Assembly (NCBI RefSeq): GCF_910592395.1
Contig: NC_088309.1
Location: 2,234,501 to 2,298,500 of the forward strand
Reading direction: 5' to 3'
Length of the DNA stretch: 64,000 nt
Source of the DNA: Lineus longissimus
Taxonomy: Eukaryota; Nemertea; Pilidiophora; Heteronemertea; Lineidae
The position numbers and the translations under genes are program-made. The notes under the pieces were generated by a model. The model did not search any database. It saw only the letters and a program-made list of their open reading frames with translations, and had not been told where the DNA came from. Below, piece after piece: positions 13,117 through 26,390 of this stretch (position 1 is its first letter; every line of letters starts with the position of its first letter).

Positions 13117-16100
13117 CTACATATCAACCTCTTCCATCCAGAAGGGCACCTAACAAAGAGAGACAAGTCAAAAATCCAGGTTCTCAGGTCAAAGTCCTCT
13201 TTTGTTTTGTTACTATTTAGTCCTTGATTTCCCAGAAGGTTTGATCTGAAATCGAAGAGGAAATTCACTGTAGATAGAAAACACAAGTAAACTTTTCATG
13301 TATTTTTATGAATTACATGCATTCCTTCACAGCTACTCTTCTGTGACACAGCCCTATGATACGCTTTCTCTCTGAGTAGACCTGCTATGGTTTTTCTATC
13401 ACATCAACAGCCTTCCTGATATGTGTTTACATTCAAAGTACATTGTCAACCATAAGCAACTTACCATGAAGTAATTACTATATCCAACAACACAGTTCTT
13501 CTTCTTACTGAAGTAAGCAAGGATGAACTTCCCCGGCGTGAGAGTTTCTGTATCCTGCTTGGAGAATTTCACATGTTGCTGCTTGCATTTGTCTTTCCCT
13601 GAAGCTCGCTCATGAATTAGGGCTTCATCGAAGGAGGAAAACTCAGCCTGAATGTAAGATTTCAGTATGTCAGGAAATGTTCCTAAGCTTTCTCTCCTCA
13701 AGTGAATTTCATTTGTAATAGCAGTGTTAGGACTTAATGCCAACATTATATATGTAGACGAATTCATGCTCCCTTGAAAACATGTTTGAAAATTGAACTT
13801 GTTGGACAGCTCACAAAGAGAATTATAGCCACAGACACTCGCCTGGGTCACCCAAACCTACCTTGAATAAGCCAACCCAGTCCTGACTAGAGATGTGGAT
13901 CTGGTCCTCACTTTCGTCATAACAGAATTCAACCCTCAAATCATCTCCGAGATGACAGTCATCCACCTCAAAGAACTTCACAGGTGGTTGTGGCGGCTCC
14001 TTTAAAACTAATACTTCCAACTCTGAGCTGACTGGTTTATGGTCGCTCATCTGCTGACATGGGAAGGAGGAATACAACAGCTGCTTCACTTCAAAGTTGA
14101 CGAGATTCTCTGGGTCAGTCTTCACCTTCCAGAGGACACGGTCACACCATGCTGGCTTCCGTTGCTTGACACTGAAGTGGGAAAGAGTGACGATTATGCA
14201 TCGAAATCTTGAAGCCAAATCTCCGCTCACAGAACTCAAATGCGCAGAGGCAGAAAGTTGCTCCATGGCCTCATCCCCAACCCACACAAAGCCAGTGAAC
14301 ACTAATCTATACTTATGCCTCTCTATTATGAACTTATTGCACAAAATCAGACCTGTTGCTGATTGACACCAAATAATTGAGTCTTCTTGGATTCACCAGC
14401 ACAATTGATAAACACATAATTCCATCACACTTGAACCAGACCACTTACCTTGTATCGTACAAGTTACTTCCAGGGTCGAACTTGTAAGTTGGTGGAAATG
14501 ATATAGCACCCTCATTAAAGCCATCAAAGATTGCATTTTGCTCTCGTGCCTTGTTCAGCTGAAAGATCAAGTGATTCAAAGTCAAAAGTTAGAGTTGGGA
14601 TGTATAGTCCGCTATCAACTTTGATAAAGGTTATCATCAGACTAATATTGAGTCCATAATGTTCAAATAATGAGTCACACACCTCTTACACTAGTAGAAA
14701 GGTCATCCCTCCCTCAGAACACAACTTTAGTGTCCATTTTTACCTGATCAAAAGGAAGTAGAGACTCATATTCCCCTCTCGTAATTCGCCGTTCTATCTC
14801 GGCTTTATCGAACGTGTCGATTCTGAAGTTGAGGTCCCCCATCCAGAACACATATCTGCAAATGACAAGAGTTTACTTTACCACGATTTTGCTGACAGAA
14901 TCATCCTGGGTAATGTTAGCAGACGGTTTCAAATGAAATAAAGATTTTGTCATCTGGTACAAACGAATGGACTATAAGGTACACAGTGCAATTATTGTAC
15001 TGTCTGGACATCAAATTTAACAAACAGCCATGATATTATCCTTTAGTAGCATGATATGACAGTTTCTGAGGCACGAAGCTTTACTTGATACAGCGATTTC
15101 ATATATTTTGAATGACTGTGTCCGATTCAGAAGCCAAGATGAGACTCACATGTGGTCGAGCAGTCGATCAGTGTCTGGATCTCTGAAGGTCATATCCTTG
15201 ATGATATCCTTGTAATCATCAATCCTCATGTTCACGTTATCCAGATGGGCTTCAAAATGGCTGTTGACGAATATTGTGTCGATGCCGCACAGATCCATAC
15301 GCACGCTCACACCTCCTTTGTTGGCCTGCAAGCAATATGGAAGACAGCTGATATCTGGTACTCCAGGTCAGGTTTTTTAAAACAGCCCCACAGGTGAGAA
15401 AATGAGTCTAGTATGACATTTTTAAGCATGAATTTCGTTATTCCTGCAAATGTGTTTAGGGGATGAACCCTGATAAACAGCAATGACATCTTATAATGTG
15501 TTGAACCCCAAGATAAAGGTCATGTGAACAACCTCCTTATGTTATCAAGAGAAGCGCGAACCTCAATTAGCAGAACCCTCATATCTTACCATAAGTCCAC
15601 CAAAGCCTGTCTTTGTTCTCTCCGATTCAACATTTGTCACACCCTGTAGACAGCTTCTGTGCACATACACATGCAGCAGCAGCCACATCAAATCACGGCT
15701 TTTCACCTGGAACAACAAATGTCAGATGGTATAGCTGTCTGGGAAGTTGGGCTGCCTCTCATACATGTAGCATTAATTTGAACCCCACTTCTTTTTTCAG
15801 ATGTGACAGAGTGCCACGTTCACATTTTCATCACCAATCCTGGACTGAGACAAGAGTGAAAACAGGACAGTGTACTCACCAACACATAATCTTTCTCAGA
15901 GAAGACATCCAACAATCCGTCCGCCCAAACATGCCTGTCCTCCATTTCCTGCAAACTGGAATGAATCAAATTCATTTCATTAAACACTCAAAGCTCTGTA
16001 GGCCTTTAGTCAATCTGTCATCTGCCCCCCCCCCCCCCCCACACACACACCCGCACACACATTCATCAAAGTACATGTATCGTAGCAATCAGTGGTCAAT

Positions 16101-16378
16101 TGTTAGCTCTCAGTTTACTACATACATTGTATGAGCACGGCCTGATAAACTTACCCTATAGCCACCACCCCTGGAAGTGTATCCTGATCCAGGCCCAGCC
16201 AATCATTCATATCATTGGGAGGACCCTGGAAAGACACGTTCCACGTACAAATCCTCACTCGTATCGGCACAAGTCCCTTCTCAGCAAGTACACGGTAGTC
16301 CTCCATATCCTTGGATATCTTTTCATACTTCTTCCTCGGAGTTGGACTTGGTTCAGGTTTCTTTTGCCTTGGCTGAAC
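13117..16378 (-). other. 5-phosphatase module 2 (catalytic + SKICH)
   Basis: Nine exons. The first starts without Met with a basic, Pro-rich linker ([17 protein letters not shown]) of about 40 aa, leading to [18 protein letters not shown] falls near residue 610, PAWCDR near 688, and SKICH to the end; the last exon adds [10 protein letters not shown]. Intron positions match module 1 except that two are missing: exon 15325-15150 is 176 nt, exactly the sum of module 1 exons of 108 and 68 nt. Confidence 0.88.
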
Positions 16379-19300
16379 CTAGATGTTGGTGAAAAGATAA
16401 TGCAGGTCAAAAAGTTTTGAAGTCAATTTGAACACTGACGTTATCAAGAACTAACACCACATGGTTCTCAGGAGGTCAACTGCAACTGCAAAATGAGGTA
16501 GAAACAGAATGCTAAAGAGGCCAGTCAGAGTCCTCGCATGCAATGTCCTCTACCATACGACACCTAAAACAAAGGCCTGACCTATGCGACTGACTACTCA
16601 CCTCGAATACATTGCTGTACCCCATCAGACAGTTTTTCTTCTTACTGAAGTAGGCGAGGATATATTTGCCATCCAGCTGATCCACTCTGCTGTCATTGAA
16701 CACAATCTGTAGCTGGTTCCCTTGTTTGATACGTTCCTTATTGCCAGCGACGTATTTACGACATTCGTAGTCACCGAAGTGCCGAAAGTCATGCTGCAAA
16801 GAGAGAAGTTTTATGCTTAGACTGAGAAATCGAAAAGAAGCTTCGAACCAATCAAACTAAACCAAAGCTTGGGACAAGATCATACAGGCCTCAGAAGTGT
16901 CAGACAGAGACCATGCTACATTTACGTCATGTTTGGGTGAGTGCTGAAAAAGAAGACACTTTACCTTGAATATTCCAATCCAGTCATTCTTGGTCACTTC
17001 TAACTGGCTGACGTATTTATAGAAAGCCGACGCCTGTTCTTCTTGGCTCCATGACTTGATTGGGTGGAACTGTACAGGAAGAAGGGGCGCTTCAATCAGC
17101 AGCTGGAAGAGATGAAGAAAGCTTAGAACTTGATTATGGGAAGTCTATTTGGTGCAAATGCTAGATTAAGCTGTGAGACTGATGACATAAATGTCCTGGG
17201 ATTGTGATGGACAGATTCACACCACTTGTGATCTACAGCAAATACATAGCTCTGATTGCCATGACCTTTAAATGAGACATAAACCGATGACATTCCAACT
17301 GATATAGTGATAATGACATGTTTACCTGTATTTCAAAGAGTCCACTGACTGGCTTGTGATCACTTTGTTGATACTGTGGATGACTATGATATGAAAGCTG
17401 CCGAGCACTAAATGCTGTTCCCTTTGGCGAATTCTTGAGGACCTTCCATAATATTCTATCGCACCAGGCTGGTTTACGCTTTTTAGAACTGCAAGGAACA
17501 GAAGACCATTGAAAAGATATTCGTATAGCTACAGTTTTTGTAAGGTTCCCATTTCTTTTCAATACTATCACCATTTCCAACTTCAATTCGGTGGCACATG
17601 CATGACAGTTTCAGCTTCCTTAAGGGATTGTGTGTGGTGTACCCTTGGGCCTAATGATACTCAGCGCCCTTCAACATTGTAAGGTGATTTAGCCGGATAA
17701 CTGGGTGTGAATAGGGCTCTAACTGACCTTGTATCATACAGATCTGTCTTCCTATCAAACTTGTACGTTGGAGGAAAGTTCAGAGGACCTTCCTCAAAAT
17801 CATGAAATATCAAATTCTTCTCTCGTGCTTTGTTCAACTGAAAATGAACAAGATGAAATGAGCCATCAATGCCTCAAAGAGCTCTTGAGCCAGGCATCTC
17901 ACTCTACCTGTCTGTTTCCACGATGATACCGAGCAAGAAGTACAGTAAATTGCAAAACTCTTAATGGATTTCATGATTAAAAGTACCATTTGATTGGAAA
18001 AACCAGTCGCTCGGTGACTTGTTCTGTTCACCACATCTTACCTGATCATGTGGCCATAATGACTTCAAGTCTCCTTCAGTGATTTTCAGCTCGACATCTT
18101 CCTTTGAGAGCGTATCGAGGCGAAAGTTCAGGTCACCCATCCAAAAGACATAGCTGAAAAAGACAGCAGCAAACTACTGCGTGTAGGAAATCGGGTAACA
18201 TCATTATGAGTTTTCTCTTGACAATTTGGGACAGGGCTCAAATTCATTTCACAATCACACGTGATTCATTTATATCTATGTCCCTGGGGGTAGCCAATCT
18301 TTTGCGATCAAATCTTTGGGCCAACTTGTCGGCCATTCCTGCAGCCAAATAGCTCTAATTGCTGGGTTTATACTAACTCATGCTCCAGCAGATAGTCCAC
18401 GTCCTCATCACGGAAGGTCTGTGCTTTTAGAATACTGTGGTAGTCCTGCAATAAAACACAACATTTGAGAAACCAAGCTGTTTGAGTGTGATATCTCTCT
18501 CTATTTGATCTAATGCATGGTGATACCTTCTGATCTCTAACACTTGAAAATGCACTTATGCCCCTGCTGATGCTCTATATGAAAGGATAGACACATAGTA
18601 CTCATGGGTACATAATTACCGTGTTCATTCTTGGTATTGCCACATATCACTCAAATTACCTTGACAATCATTTTGTTTAGGGAATTGAGATTTTTCCCTG
18701 GACAACATTTAGCAATTATATGTCACAACGTATGCATGATAACCCAGAAAACCAATACCAAACGATTAATCAACGTAAGTACATCACATCGTTATTGTTG
18801 GCCCAACATATGAGGATAGCTGATGACCAATTTGCTAATTCAAGTGCATAGATAACACACTCAGTGAGTGAGAAGTATAGTAAACATATTGGTAATGGGT
18901 TTTATACTATTACCAAGAGATTCACCATCTGCTCATATCGATATTCCACACACTCCCGGCTCTAACTGTCACATATGAGTTATAAGTGCTGAATTATATA
19001 GCCCAGTCAAGCCATAACATGAGGATTTTTTCTCCAATTCATTGATATAAATTTTGGCCTCTATCAGCAGTGCAAAAAACGAGGCGTGAGCTGATGGGAA
19101 TCAAGTTAACTTTATGGAGCCTATGGGGCTTCTGCAAAAGCTGTACAAAAACCGTCCTTGCAGTTTGTGCAATTTGATTATGAGAATAAGCCAGCTGCAC
19201 AAGCTCGCAAGTATACGGGTATACACTATAGTCATATTACTACAATCTCACAAGGATGATAACAATCAGGTTTGATTGGCATTGTACTGAACCAGCTGTT

Positions 19301-22300
19301 GTTGCTGGAGCAGGAAGCCATACATCACATCATTCATGCACCAGCAGAATGTATGAATTATCTTCAATATCAGCAACACAACTCTATATGAAGTGTTTTA
19401 CAACTTGCACCATTGTGATGAGTGAGTATAAGACAGGGCAATACTTTGAATAACTATATACACCAGAACCTAAAGAAGATAGAGTGCACCGGAAAATGAG
19501 ATACAGAAGAGCCTCTATGGTAAAGTAGGACTAAAATCTCGGTGTGACTGATATGCACATTTCAAAATGGCACTGGGTTATGATTGATTCAGAATTAAAC
19601 ATATTCCTCATACAAGCTTAAATAGTTTTGACATACTGCGAGATCAGAGAGACCCCTATTGGTAACTTTGTGTAACTTTATCTTGCCTACCTAGCTACTG
19701 ACTATAGAGCCCCTTTAATTGGACTGCCAATACAACAAAGAATAATTACACGTACCAACGAAAAAACACCTAATAATGACGACCTACTTCACAACAGATC
19801 TGAACAAATCTTTATTCTTTCTACTCATGCACACCTACATGACCTATGGTAAAGATCAAAGACCAAAAGTGACAGCAAAATTATATAAGGCCAATGAAGC
19901 GAAATAAAGGACAGAAGAACAGAATGACTGTACAGCCAAAATCTCACCGAAACAGAGTGTTTGACGGTTTTCTGAAATGCATTGAGTATTATAATAGACA
20001 TGCATGCAGCAAAAAATGGCCAACGATATTAGTTAGTAATGCCAATGACGTAACTATCAGTTAAAAGTATAGCTGACATTTGAAGGAAAACTCACTGTTC
20101 ATGCAATGTTGCCCTCATAATATATCAATGTGGTTCTTTGTTTTCATAATCTATCATTCTAAGATAGCCATTGGAAGTTACACGTACAGCAGGACAGCCG
20201 ACTTTGATTCTTCATCTTGTTGAAGCAGTTCCATGTTCAGCCTTTAAGCCAAATGACATGCACAGTGTGACTTGACATCAAGTTTGATGAGAGAAGCTAA
20301 CAGCATTAAGACATAGCAAATAATGCAATGGGTCATGGGAAACAACAACAAAATTAACATTCAAGGATTTATCAGGACTTTCAAGATCACTTTAAATGCA
20401 TGTAAGGACAAATTAAGGTGACTGGGTGAACTCACCTCTAATTTGTCTTCGGTACTGTCCATGTGGGCAGCAAAATGGCTGTTGACGAAGATGATGTCTG
20501 CCCCAAACAGATCCATTCGGATGCTGACCGCACCTTTATTCGCCTGAAGAGGAACAGATGCAATGTGATTCACTATCTTACTAAGACAAGTACAAGAGTA
20601 AATGATACTGCATCATCACTATCAACAAGTGACAACTTGAATTTTTTCATAGTTCAAAATTCTGAAAAATTTTCAAAGCCAAAATTTTTCTGGGACTGAT
20701 GATTTTTCTTCATTTTGATAAGAAAAAAAAAAAAAAATGTTTGGATTAGAAATTTTTTCAGAGTTGAATTTTTTTCATAAGTTCAAAATTCGGAAAATTT
20801 TCAAAGCCAAACATTTTTTGTGACTGATGATTTTTCTTGATTTTGAGCAGAAAAAAAAGTGAAAAAAAAAATTTGGACTTGAAACTTGAACCGGGGTTCC
20901 ACTGTACATTCTGTATTGTTGTGTATGTAAACCACGATAATGGATGGAATGCAGTATCCACCAGACAAACACAACCATAGAACAATTGGAAGTTATGCTG
21001 GCATTGTGTACTGATGAATTGCAACAGAAGGTCTTTAGTTATGTTCACATTGTTTACAACAAAACTCGGCAAACAGACAGTACTTAACATGAGTACTACA
21101 TGTATTTGTCCATAGACATTGGTTATATTAGCTTGGGCTGGCTAAAAATTCAGTGAAATGCAACTCTAACTGGCAGTCAATCATTTCTCAAGTTAATTGA
21201 GCTGTTTAATTGATCATCTGCTCTCATTAGACCTCCCATTCTCAATCACCTCTTAGTGCTGCATGCTATTGATTGACTTTGCGTTGGGCAGCGCCCGCAG
21301 AGATCAGACACACTACTTCTGCTATGTTCTTCAGTCAATAATGGTTGGAGTGTGACATGTTATACACGACTGCTGTCAACACAACTCGATATTCAGGTCA
21401 GAGTGATTGCAGCAAAGTATTAAGCACAAGAATCAACCTTGTGCACTCAAAATACCAGTCATGCATAACTTACATATTTGTCACAAGAACTTTACAGCCT
21501 GAAATTTCATTCTACACCAGAGGCAATCATCATATACCTCTTTATTTGAGTTTAAATCAGGAATAATCCCATCTGAATCAACATGTGCAAGGGCGAGCCA
21601 AGGCCCTCTAAGTCAGCAAAAGGCTTGTTGCTTTCCTGATGTAGTCTTAAAAGACAAAACTCGAAACCTTACCGTCAATCCTCCAACGTAGCCGAAGCCT
21701 GTCCGTGTTCTTTCTGACTCGACATTCCCGATATCCTTGAGATTATCCCGTTTGACAAAAACAACCAGCAACAGCCATCCTAACGTTCGCATTTTAACCT
21801 GAAGAAGATAAGTATTTCCAAATGAAAGATGTTTGATTTACATGCATTGAGTTTACTGAAGGAAATATCACCAGAAATATCTGTAGTTTCCTTCAAAGAT
21901 CGACTTTCTCCTTTTTATAGTTGAAGCAAAATCTAGGTTGTAACGTGCCTCAAGTCCACATATTATATAACCCTAGTCAATAATGGCCATGTTGGGAGGT
22001 GAAACACTGTTTTAGCAACTGTATCTCTTTTGACTGACAACACAACAGAAAGAATGAATGAGTTTCTACCTACCCTGACATAGTTCCTTTTATGGAAGAC
22101 CTTGAGAAGCTCCACTGACCAATCATTTTTTTCTGACATCTCCTGAAGCCTGTGAACATAAAAAGACATGTTATCACAATGGTCCAACATAGAAACACTT
22201 CAGTTTTGCACATTGAGGACAATCCTTTGGCTTTTTATGTCTAAATCAGGTTCACCAAAAAGATTCGCATGAACTGTTACTTATTAGAGACACTTCATGG

Positions 22301-23110
22301 ATGGATGTCAACTGTTTTCTCACCTCTCACCAATTACTTACTCTAACTCTCTACATATCAGACTTGTTTTTATTCAATTATCACTATCAGATGTCATAAC
22401 CCAGCAACCTAAGCAAAACAGAAGTTAACGTACCCAACAGCCACAACTGTAGGCAGGTCAGCTTCAGGTCCACCGAGACCCAACCAAGAGTCCAGATCAT
22501 CTGATGGGCAGTGACCCCCAACATTATAACTGCACACATGCACCCTGGAAAGAGAAGTATTTGGATGCAACAGTCAAATGTCATGGCGTGCAGTCAAAAA
22601 TTATTCTGAAAACCAACCACACTTACATTGCACAGGCACTGGAGTAAAGTGACTTATTTAAGGCTACCATTACTAAACACTGTGACTGCACAGGCATTGG
22701 AGTAGTTAAGTGACCTGACCAATGTGTATAACCAACAACACTGTCAGTGCACAGGCATTGGATCTGAGCAGTAAAGTGAATTGTCCAATGCAACCAATCT
22801 CACTGTCACTGCACAAGCATTGGAGTAAAGCGACTTGTCCAAGGCAACCAACCAACACTAGTGTCACTGACACTGCATATATAGGATTGTAAAACGACTG
22901 TTGTGTTCATAGTTGTGGATGGCGTATAAAGGCCTGATCTTTCAGTACCTATGACAAGAATGTTTAGTTCATAATCATAGTTCCTTACAGACAATAAATG
23001 TCCCATGTTAAGTGCAGGGGCGGGGCCGTTTCATCCTCGCTTGCATCTTAGTAACTCTAAGAAAACCCCAGAAAACCAGCTTACCTGACGCCCGCAGTGT
23101 TTCCCGACAT
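13117..23110 (-). CDS. INPP5K: Double-module inositol polyphosphate 5-phosphatase (INPP5K/INPP5J-like)
   Basis: This family removes the 5-phosphate from PI(3,4,5)P3/PI(4,5)P2. SKICH domains occur in INPP5K and INPP5J. Module 1 exons: 23110-23085, 22544-22434, 22149-22074, 21798-21673, 20543-20436, 18445-18378, 18153-18042, 17837-17728, 17488-17326, 17102-16965, 16793-16602 (410 codons). Module 2: 16378-16155, 15955-15880, 15706-15590, 15325-15150, 14855-14744, 14558-14449, 14171-13862, 13647-13465, 13149-13117 (446 aa plus stop). Module 1 ends phase 0 and module 2 starts phase 0, with no start codon or poly(A) signal between them. The joined product is 856 aa. Each module has GLQEM, NKG(G/A)[28 protein letters not shown], then a SKICH domain ending in [10 protein letters not shown]. 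Two separate genes remain possible. Assignment to the K rather than J subfamily is tentative. Confidence 0.85.
20630..20907 (-). mobile_element. Short repeat element, copy 1
   Basis: Read on the minus strand it opens TACAGTGGAACCCCGGT, then runs into A/T-rich sequence. That A/T-rich part holds two tandem copies (about 20640-20730 and 20750-20860) of a segment with TTTTCAAAGCCAAA and GACTGATGATTTTTCTT. The same end and interior recur at 56307-56545, and a related end at 53921-53937. Size and lack of coding capacity suggest a non-autonomous element. Confidence 0.6.
22622..22880. repeat. Degenerate tandem repeat, about 60 bp unit
   Basis: Four imperfect units share CTGCACAGGCATTGGAGTA, AAGTGACTTGTCCAAGG-like words and CCAACCAACACT. 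They lie in the first intron of the 5-phosphatase gene. Units differ by substitutions and small indels, so the array is old. Confidence 0.7.
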
Positions 23111-23394
23111 GATTCGATCTGACGAATGCCGCGAACCGAAGTACTTCCAACAACAGCCACTCATGATATTGATCTCAAATCCTAGAAACAGGTTATCGAA
23201 AATAGGTAAGCTTTCGCTGTTCGAGAGCTTAGCAGCCTGCCAGACAGAACACTATCAAACAACCCATAATTTAATTGGCTACACAAACGCCATCTGTACT
23301 TTGAGCAAAGAACTGAAAATCATCAGTTCTTCAGTTTGGACAAGTCACTTTATCTGTCTTATGCCTGATAAATACAGCATGAAACAGCTAAAGA

Positions 23395-23565
23395 GTTAGT
23401 ACTTCCCATAGCGGACACCTCTGTTCACAGCAGGACAGCCCGACATTGGTCTAAATGGATAGTTTCCATATAATTTGACCTCTGTTATCAGGACACGTCC
23501 CTAAGAGTTAAGACAACATTTGTCAGTCCCCTGGGTGTCCCCAATAGAGAGGCTCTACATCATCA
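23395..23565. mobile_element. Decayed inverted-repeat element
   Basis: The left end reads ACTTCCCATAGCGGACACCT. The right end, on the complementary strand, reads GTAGAGCCTCTCTATTGGGG followed by ACACCC. The two ends are diverged inverted repeats around a short non-coding core. A related fragment occurs near 6242-6290 (GTGGAACCTCCCTTAGC). It sits between the 5' end of the 5-phosphatase gene and the 3' end of ARMC6. Confidence 0.5.
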
Positions 23566-23665
23566 CTCAGCCAAGTGTGTAGTCGGGGCAATTAAACTAT
23601 GATGACCACATCGGACAGTGTAGCAAAATGAAATTGGAGACGATATACTATTATCAAAAATCATT

Positions 23666-23671
23666 TTTATT
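23666..23671 (-). terminator. ARMC6 polyadenylation signal
   Basis: AATAAA on the minus strand, 365 bases beyond the ARMC6 stop codon. The intervening sequence is non-coding and fits a 3' UTR. Confidence 0.6.
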
Positions 23672-24036
23672 GAAATAAATAATCCTATTTTGAAATAAAC
23701 CTAGTTTTATCAAAAACATAACACAACATACAATTACTTATTTTCTCTTCAATAAGGAAAATACACACTTGAATTGATGGAAGTAGCACACTGGTAGTTA
23801 ATGACCAACGTGGAGAATCAACTGGCCGAGATCTCATCTTGTGTGTTCATGGAAGGCCTTCCAACTAATAAGGAGCCGCCTCCTCTGGACAGTGCCTGGC
23901 AGATGCCATGGAAAATAATATTGAGGTGAATTAACCACCATACTGCAGTTCAAGCATACTTTAGGATTTGTTTGTTTGATCCAGGAATGTCCAAAATGTT
24001 CAGTTGAAATGTTAACAGTCTTTTCCAGGTTGAATT

Positions 24037-26390
24037 CTATGAATGCATGATTGGTTTTTCTCCTTTCCAGAGCTCCCTTAGTTCTACTTTACAGCCAAGA
24101 TCACGAAGGGCAGCTTTTGCAGTGTCCTCACACTTAGGGAAATTAATGCGAGCATGGTTGATCAAGTCCTCTGCACCAAGAGCAAGTATTTGGTCACAGT
24201 AATCCCTGGTCCGTGCCACCATATTTCGTAATGCCATACATGCCTGTTGCTGAAAAAGGAGGAAAACAGTATCACATCTACTTCTTGTGGATATTTTAGT
24301 ATTCAGTGGAATGTCGATTTGTTTTTCATAACACCTCATTTGACCTCATTACATTCGTTCCAGATGACAGAGCCGAATCAAACATGTCCTTGAAATTACA
24401 AAGCATCAGCTAGCTGCTGAATAGTTTACTAGTTGTTGAATAATTACTGTCAAATTCAACTATCAACTCACTTGAACGCCATCAGACTTCTTGTGGACAT
24501 TCATTGCTTGGATGATGACAGCGGCACCATTGGCATCCATGACTCTCTGGCAGTGCTTGGGTTGTCTCAGGATGATCGCTGCTATTGCTGCGCACCCTAA
24601 CTCGCACACCTTTTCCTGACTCATGTGTTTGCTCATAGCTCCCAAGATGAGCTCAAATCCATTTTCCTTGGCGATGGCCACCTTGACGTTGTCATTGCCT
24701 GCCACAGCTTTGATGACACCAAGTAGTTGTTTCACTATCGACTGGAAGAGAATAAGAACAGTGTAATTCGGTAATCTGACGGAAGATGTTAAAAAAAACT
24801 ACAACACAAATGTGCAAGAGATTGAGAAAGCAGTGTCACAACCGAAGAAAACAAACCAGAACAGCCAAACATCAACCGGGTGAAACTTACCATATGTGCT
24901 ATGTTGGCTTCCATTGATTTCAAGATTAAAGCAAGACCACCCAAATCCATTATTTCCTGACAGAATTCATCTCTCACTGACAGTTTACCAAGAGTAGAGA
25001 AGAGTTCTCCTAGAACACTGGTGTTTGACACATAATCTGAAAGTAAACAACAAATTACCAGGTCAATACCAATATCAATACCAACCTACCAAACCATTTG
25101 GTATCCAGCATGATTTTTTTCAAGATTGTGCCAAGATACCAAAGTTCTTAACTTTACCAATAAGCTCACATGATCTAAAATGAAGTCAAACTCTTAAGTC
25201 TAAAATCTCAACATTTCGTAAAAACGAATTTTCTCAGGCTGCATACTCACCCTGACTAATTTCTATGATTGTCCTCAATGCCGCAGATTCTGTCACTATC
25301 TTCTTGGCGTGTTCGTGACCTTGTCCAAAGGGTACCCGCACATCATCATCAAACGTCAACACCCTAAGCAGGATGCATGCTTCCTTCACCATGTCACCAC
25401 ATGACCTGTGTTCCCACAAACAGTCCATTAATGTTGGAATCAGTTTCACTTTCACAAATGCTTGTCTGTTCGACTCATGCATAATACAGCAGTATCTTAT
25501 GAACCGCACAATCAAGGTGGAACACTCAATGTCAGCCTTCTTGTTTTCCAGTAACTCCATCATCAAGCATACTCCATTCTGGTCCAAGAGATCAGGCTGC
25601 CCATTACAAAGTGAGCACAAAGTCTGTAGGCATTTCACTAGCATCTTATTATCACTCCGATACCTTTCCACCATGCTGTATAATGCAGGATAGGCACCAT
25701 TCGTCCCCGCTAAACAACGGTGAGCAAGATCGATGTCACATTCCAATTTTAGTTTTTCTAACTCTCCTGATAAAATGTCTGTGTCTGGAACATCCTTTTC
25801 TAGTTCACAAGAAATGTTTTTCACAGCATCAATTGCCTGATGAACAGAGTTGTCTGCACCTCCCACCTTTTGCCTTGTGTAAAGATCTCTGACAATGTTG
25901 GCCAAGTTCACACCCTAAAAAGATATTTGAAAGGTGTTGTCTTGTTTGTAAACCACAAAATAAAGGCCTTGGATGAAATGAAATAAAAATGTTATGAAAA
26001 TCACCCTCTGTGGCAGATTCTGGCAGTTCAGGTCTGAAGATATTAGTTTGAATGAAAAATGTAATTTTTAAAGCGTAACAGCAATTTCCGGTCTGCTGCC
26101 TCACTGTAGTAAAATTTTGAAAACCACTTGTTTAACCAGACTGGTTTCACAAATATAAGAATAAAAGAATAAAGGAGAGGAACATATGATGCCTTTTGTT
26201 TACATCGACCCACTCCCCCAGATGACAAGCGTTTGACTTTTTGCAGTTACAGTAATCTGACATGTTCTCTAACCTGAGATTCAAATTGTTTCACAGCATC
26301 TTCTATGGCTTCCTCCTCTTCCATGTCAAAGTCTTCCATATTCTCCTTCACAACAGCATCAAAGGTTTCTTGGGTGATTCTTTTTGCCAT
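24037..26390 (-). CDS. ARMC6: Armadillo repeat-containing protein 6
   Basis: ARMC6 is a conserved armadillo-repeat protein of poorly known function. Exons: 26390-26274, 25914-25251, 25036-24891, 24741-24472, 24249-24037. They total 1410 nt, 469 aa. The start [17 protein letters not shown] is the family signature, followed by an acidic helix ([20 protein letters not shown]). Successive helical armadillo repeats run through the large second exon ([39 protein letters not shown]) to the C-terminal exon ([34 protein letters not shown]). Introns are GT-AG and phases agree. ARMC6 starts 767 bp from BLMH in divergent orientation. Confidence 0.95.

Larger units (their letters stand above)
16602..23110 (-). 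other. 5-phosphatase module 1 (catalytic + SKICH)
   Basis: Eleven exons encode residues 1-410. There is a very short leader (MSGNTAGVR), then VCSYNVGG, the metal/phosphate-site motif FWMGDLNFR (about residues 174-182), PAWCDR (252-257), SDHKPVSG, and a SKICH domain from about 300 to 410. All catalytic motifs look intact. Introns are large, with 1.5-2 kb gaps around 18446-20435. Confidence 0.88.

Noticed and set aside
15613-16134. A 173-codon plus-strand frame
   Set aside because: It overlaps minus-strand exons and an intronic C-run of the 5-phosphatase gene; composition is low complexity with no homology signal.
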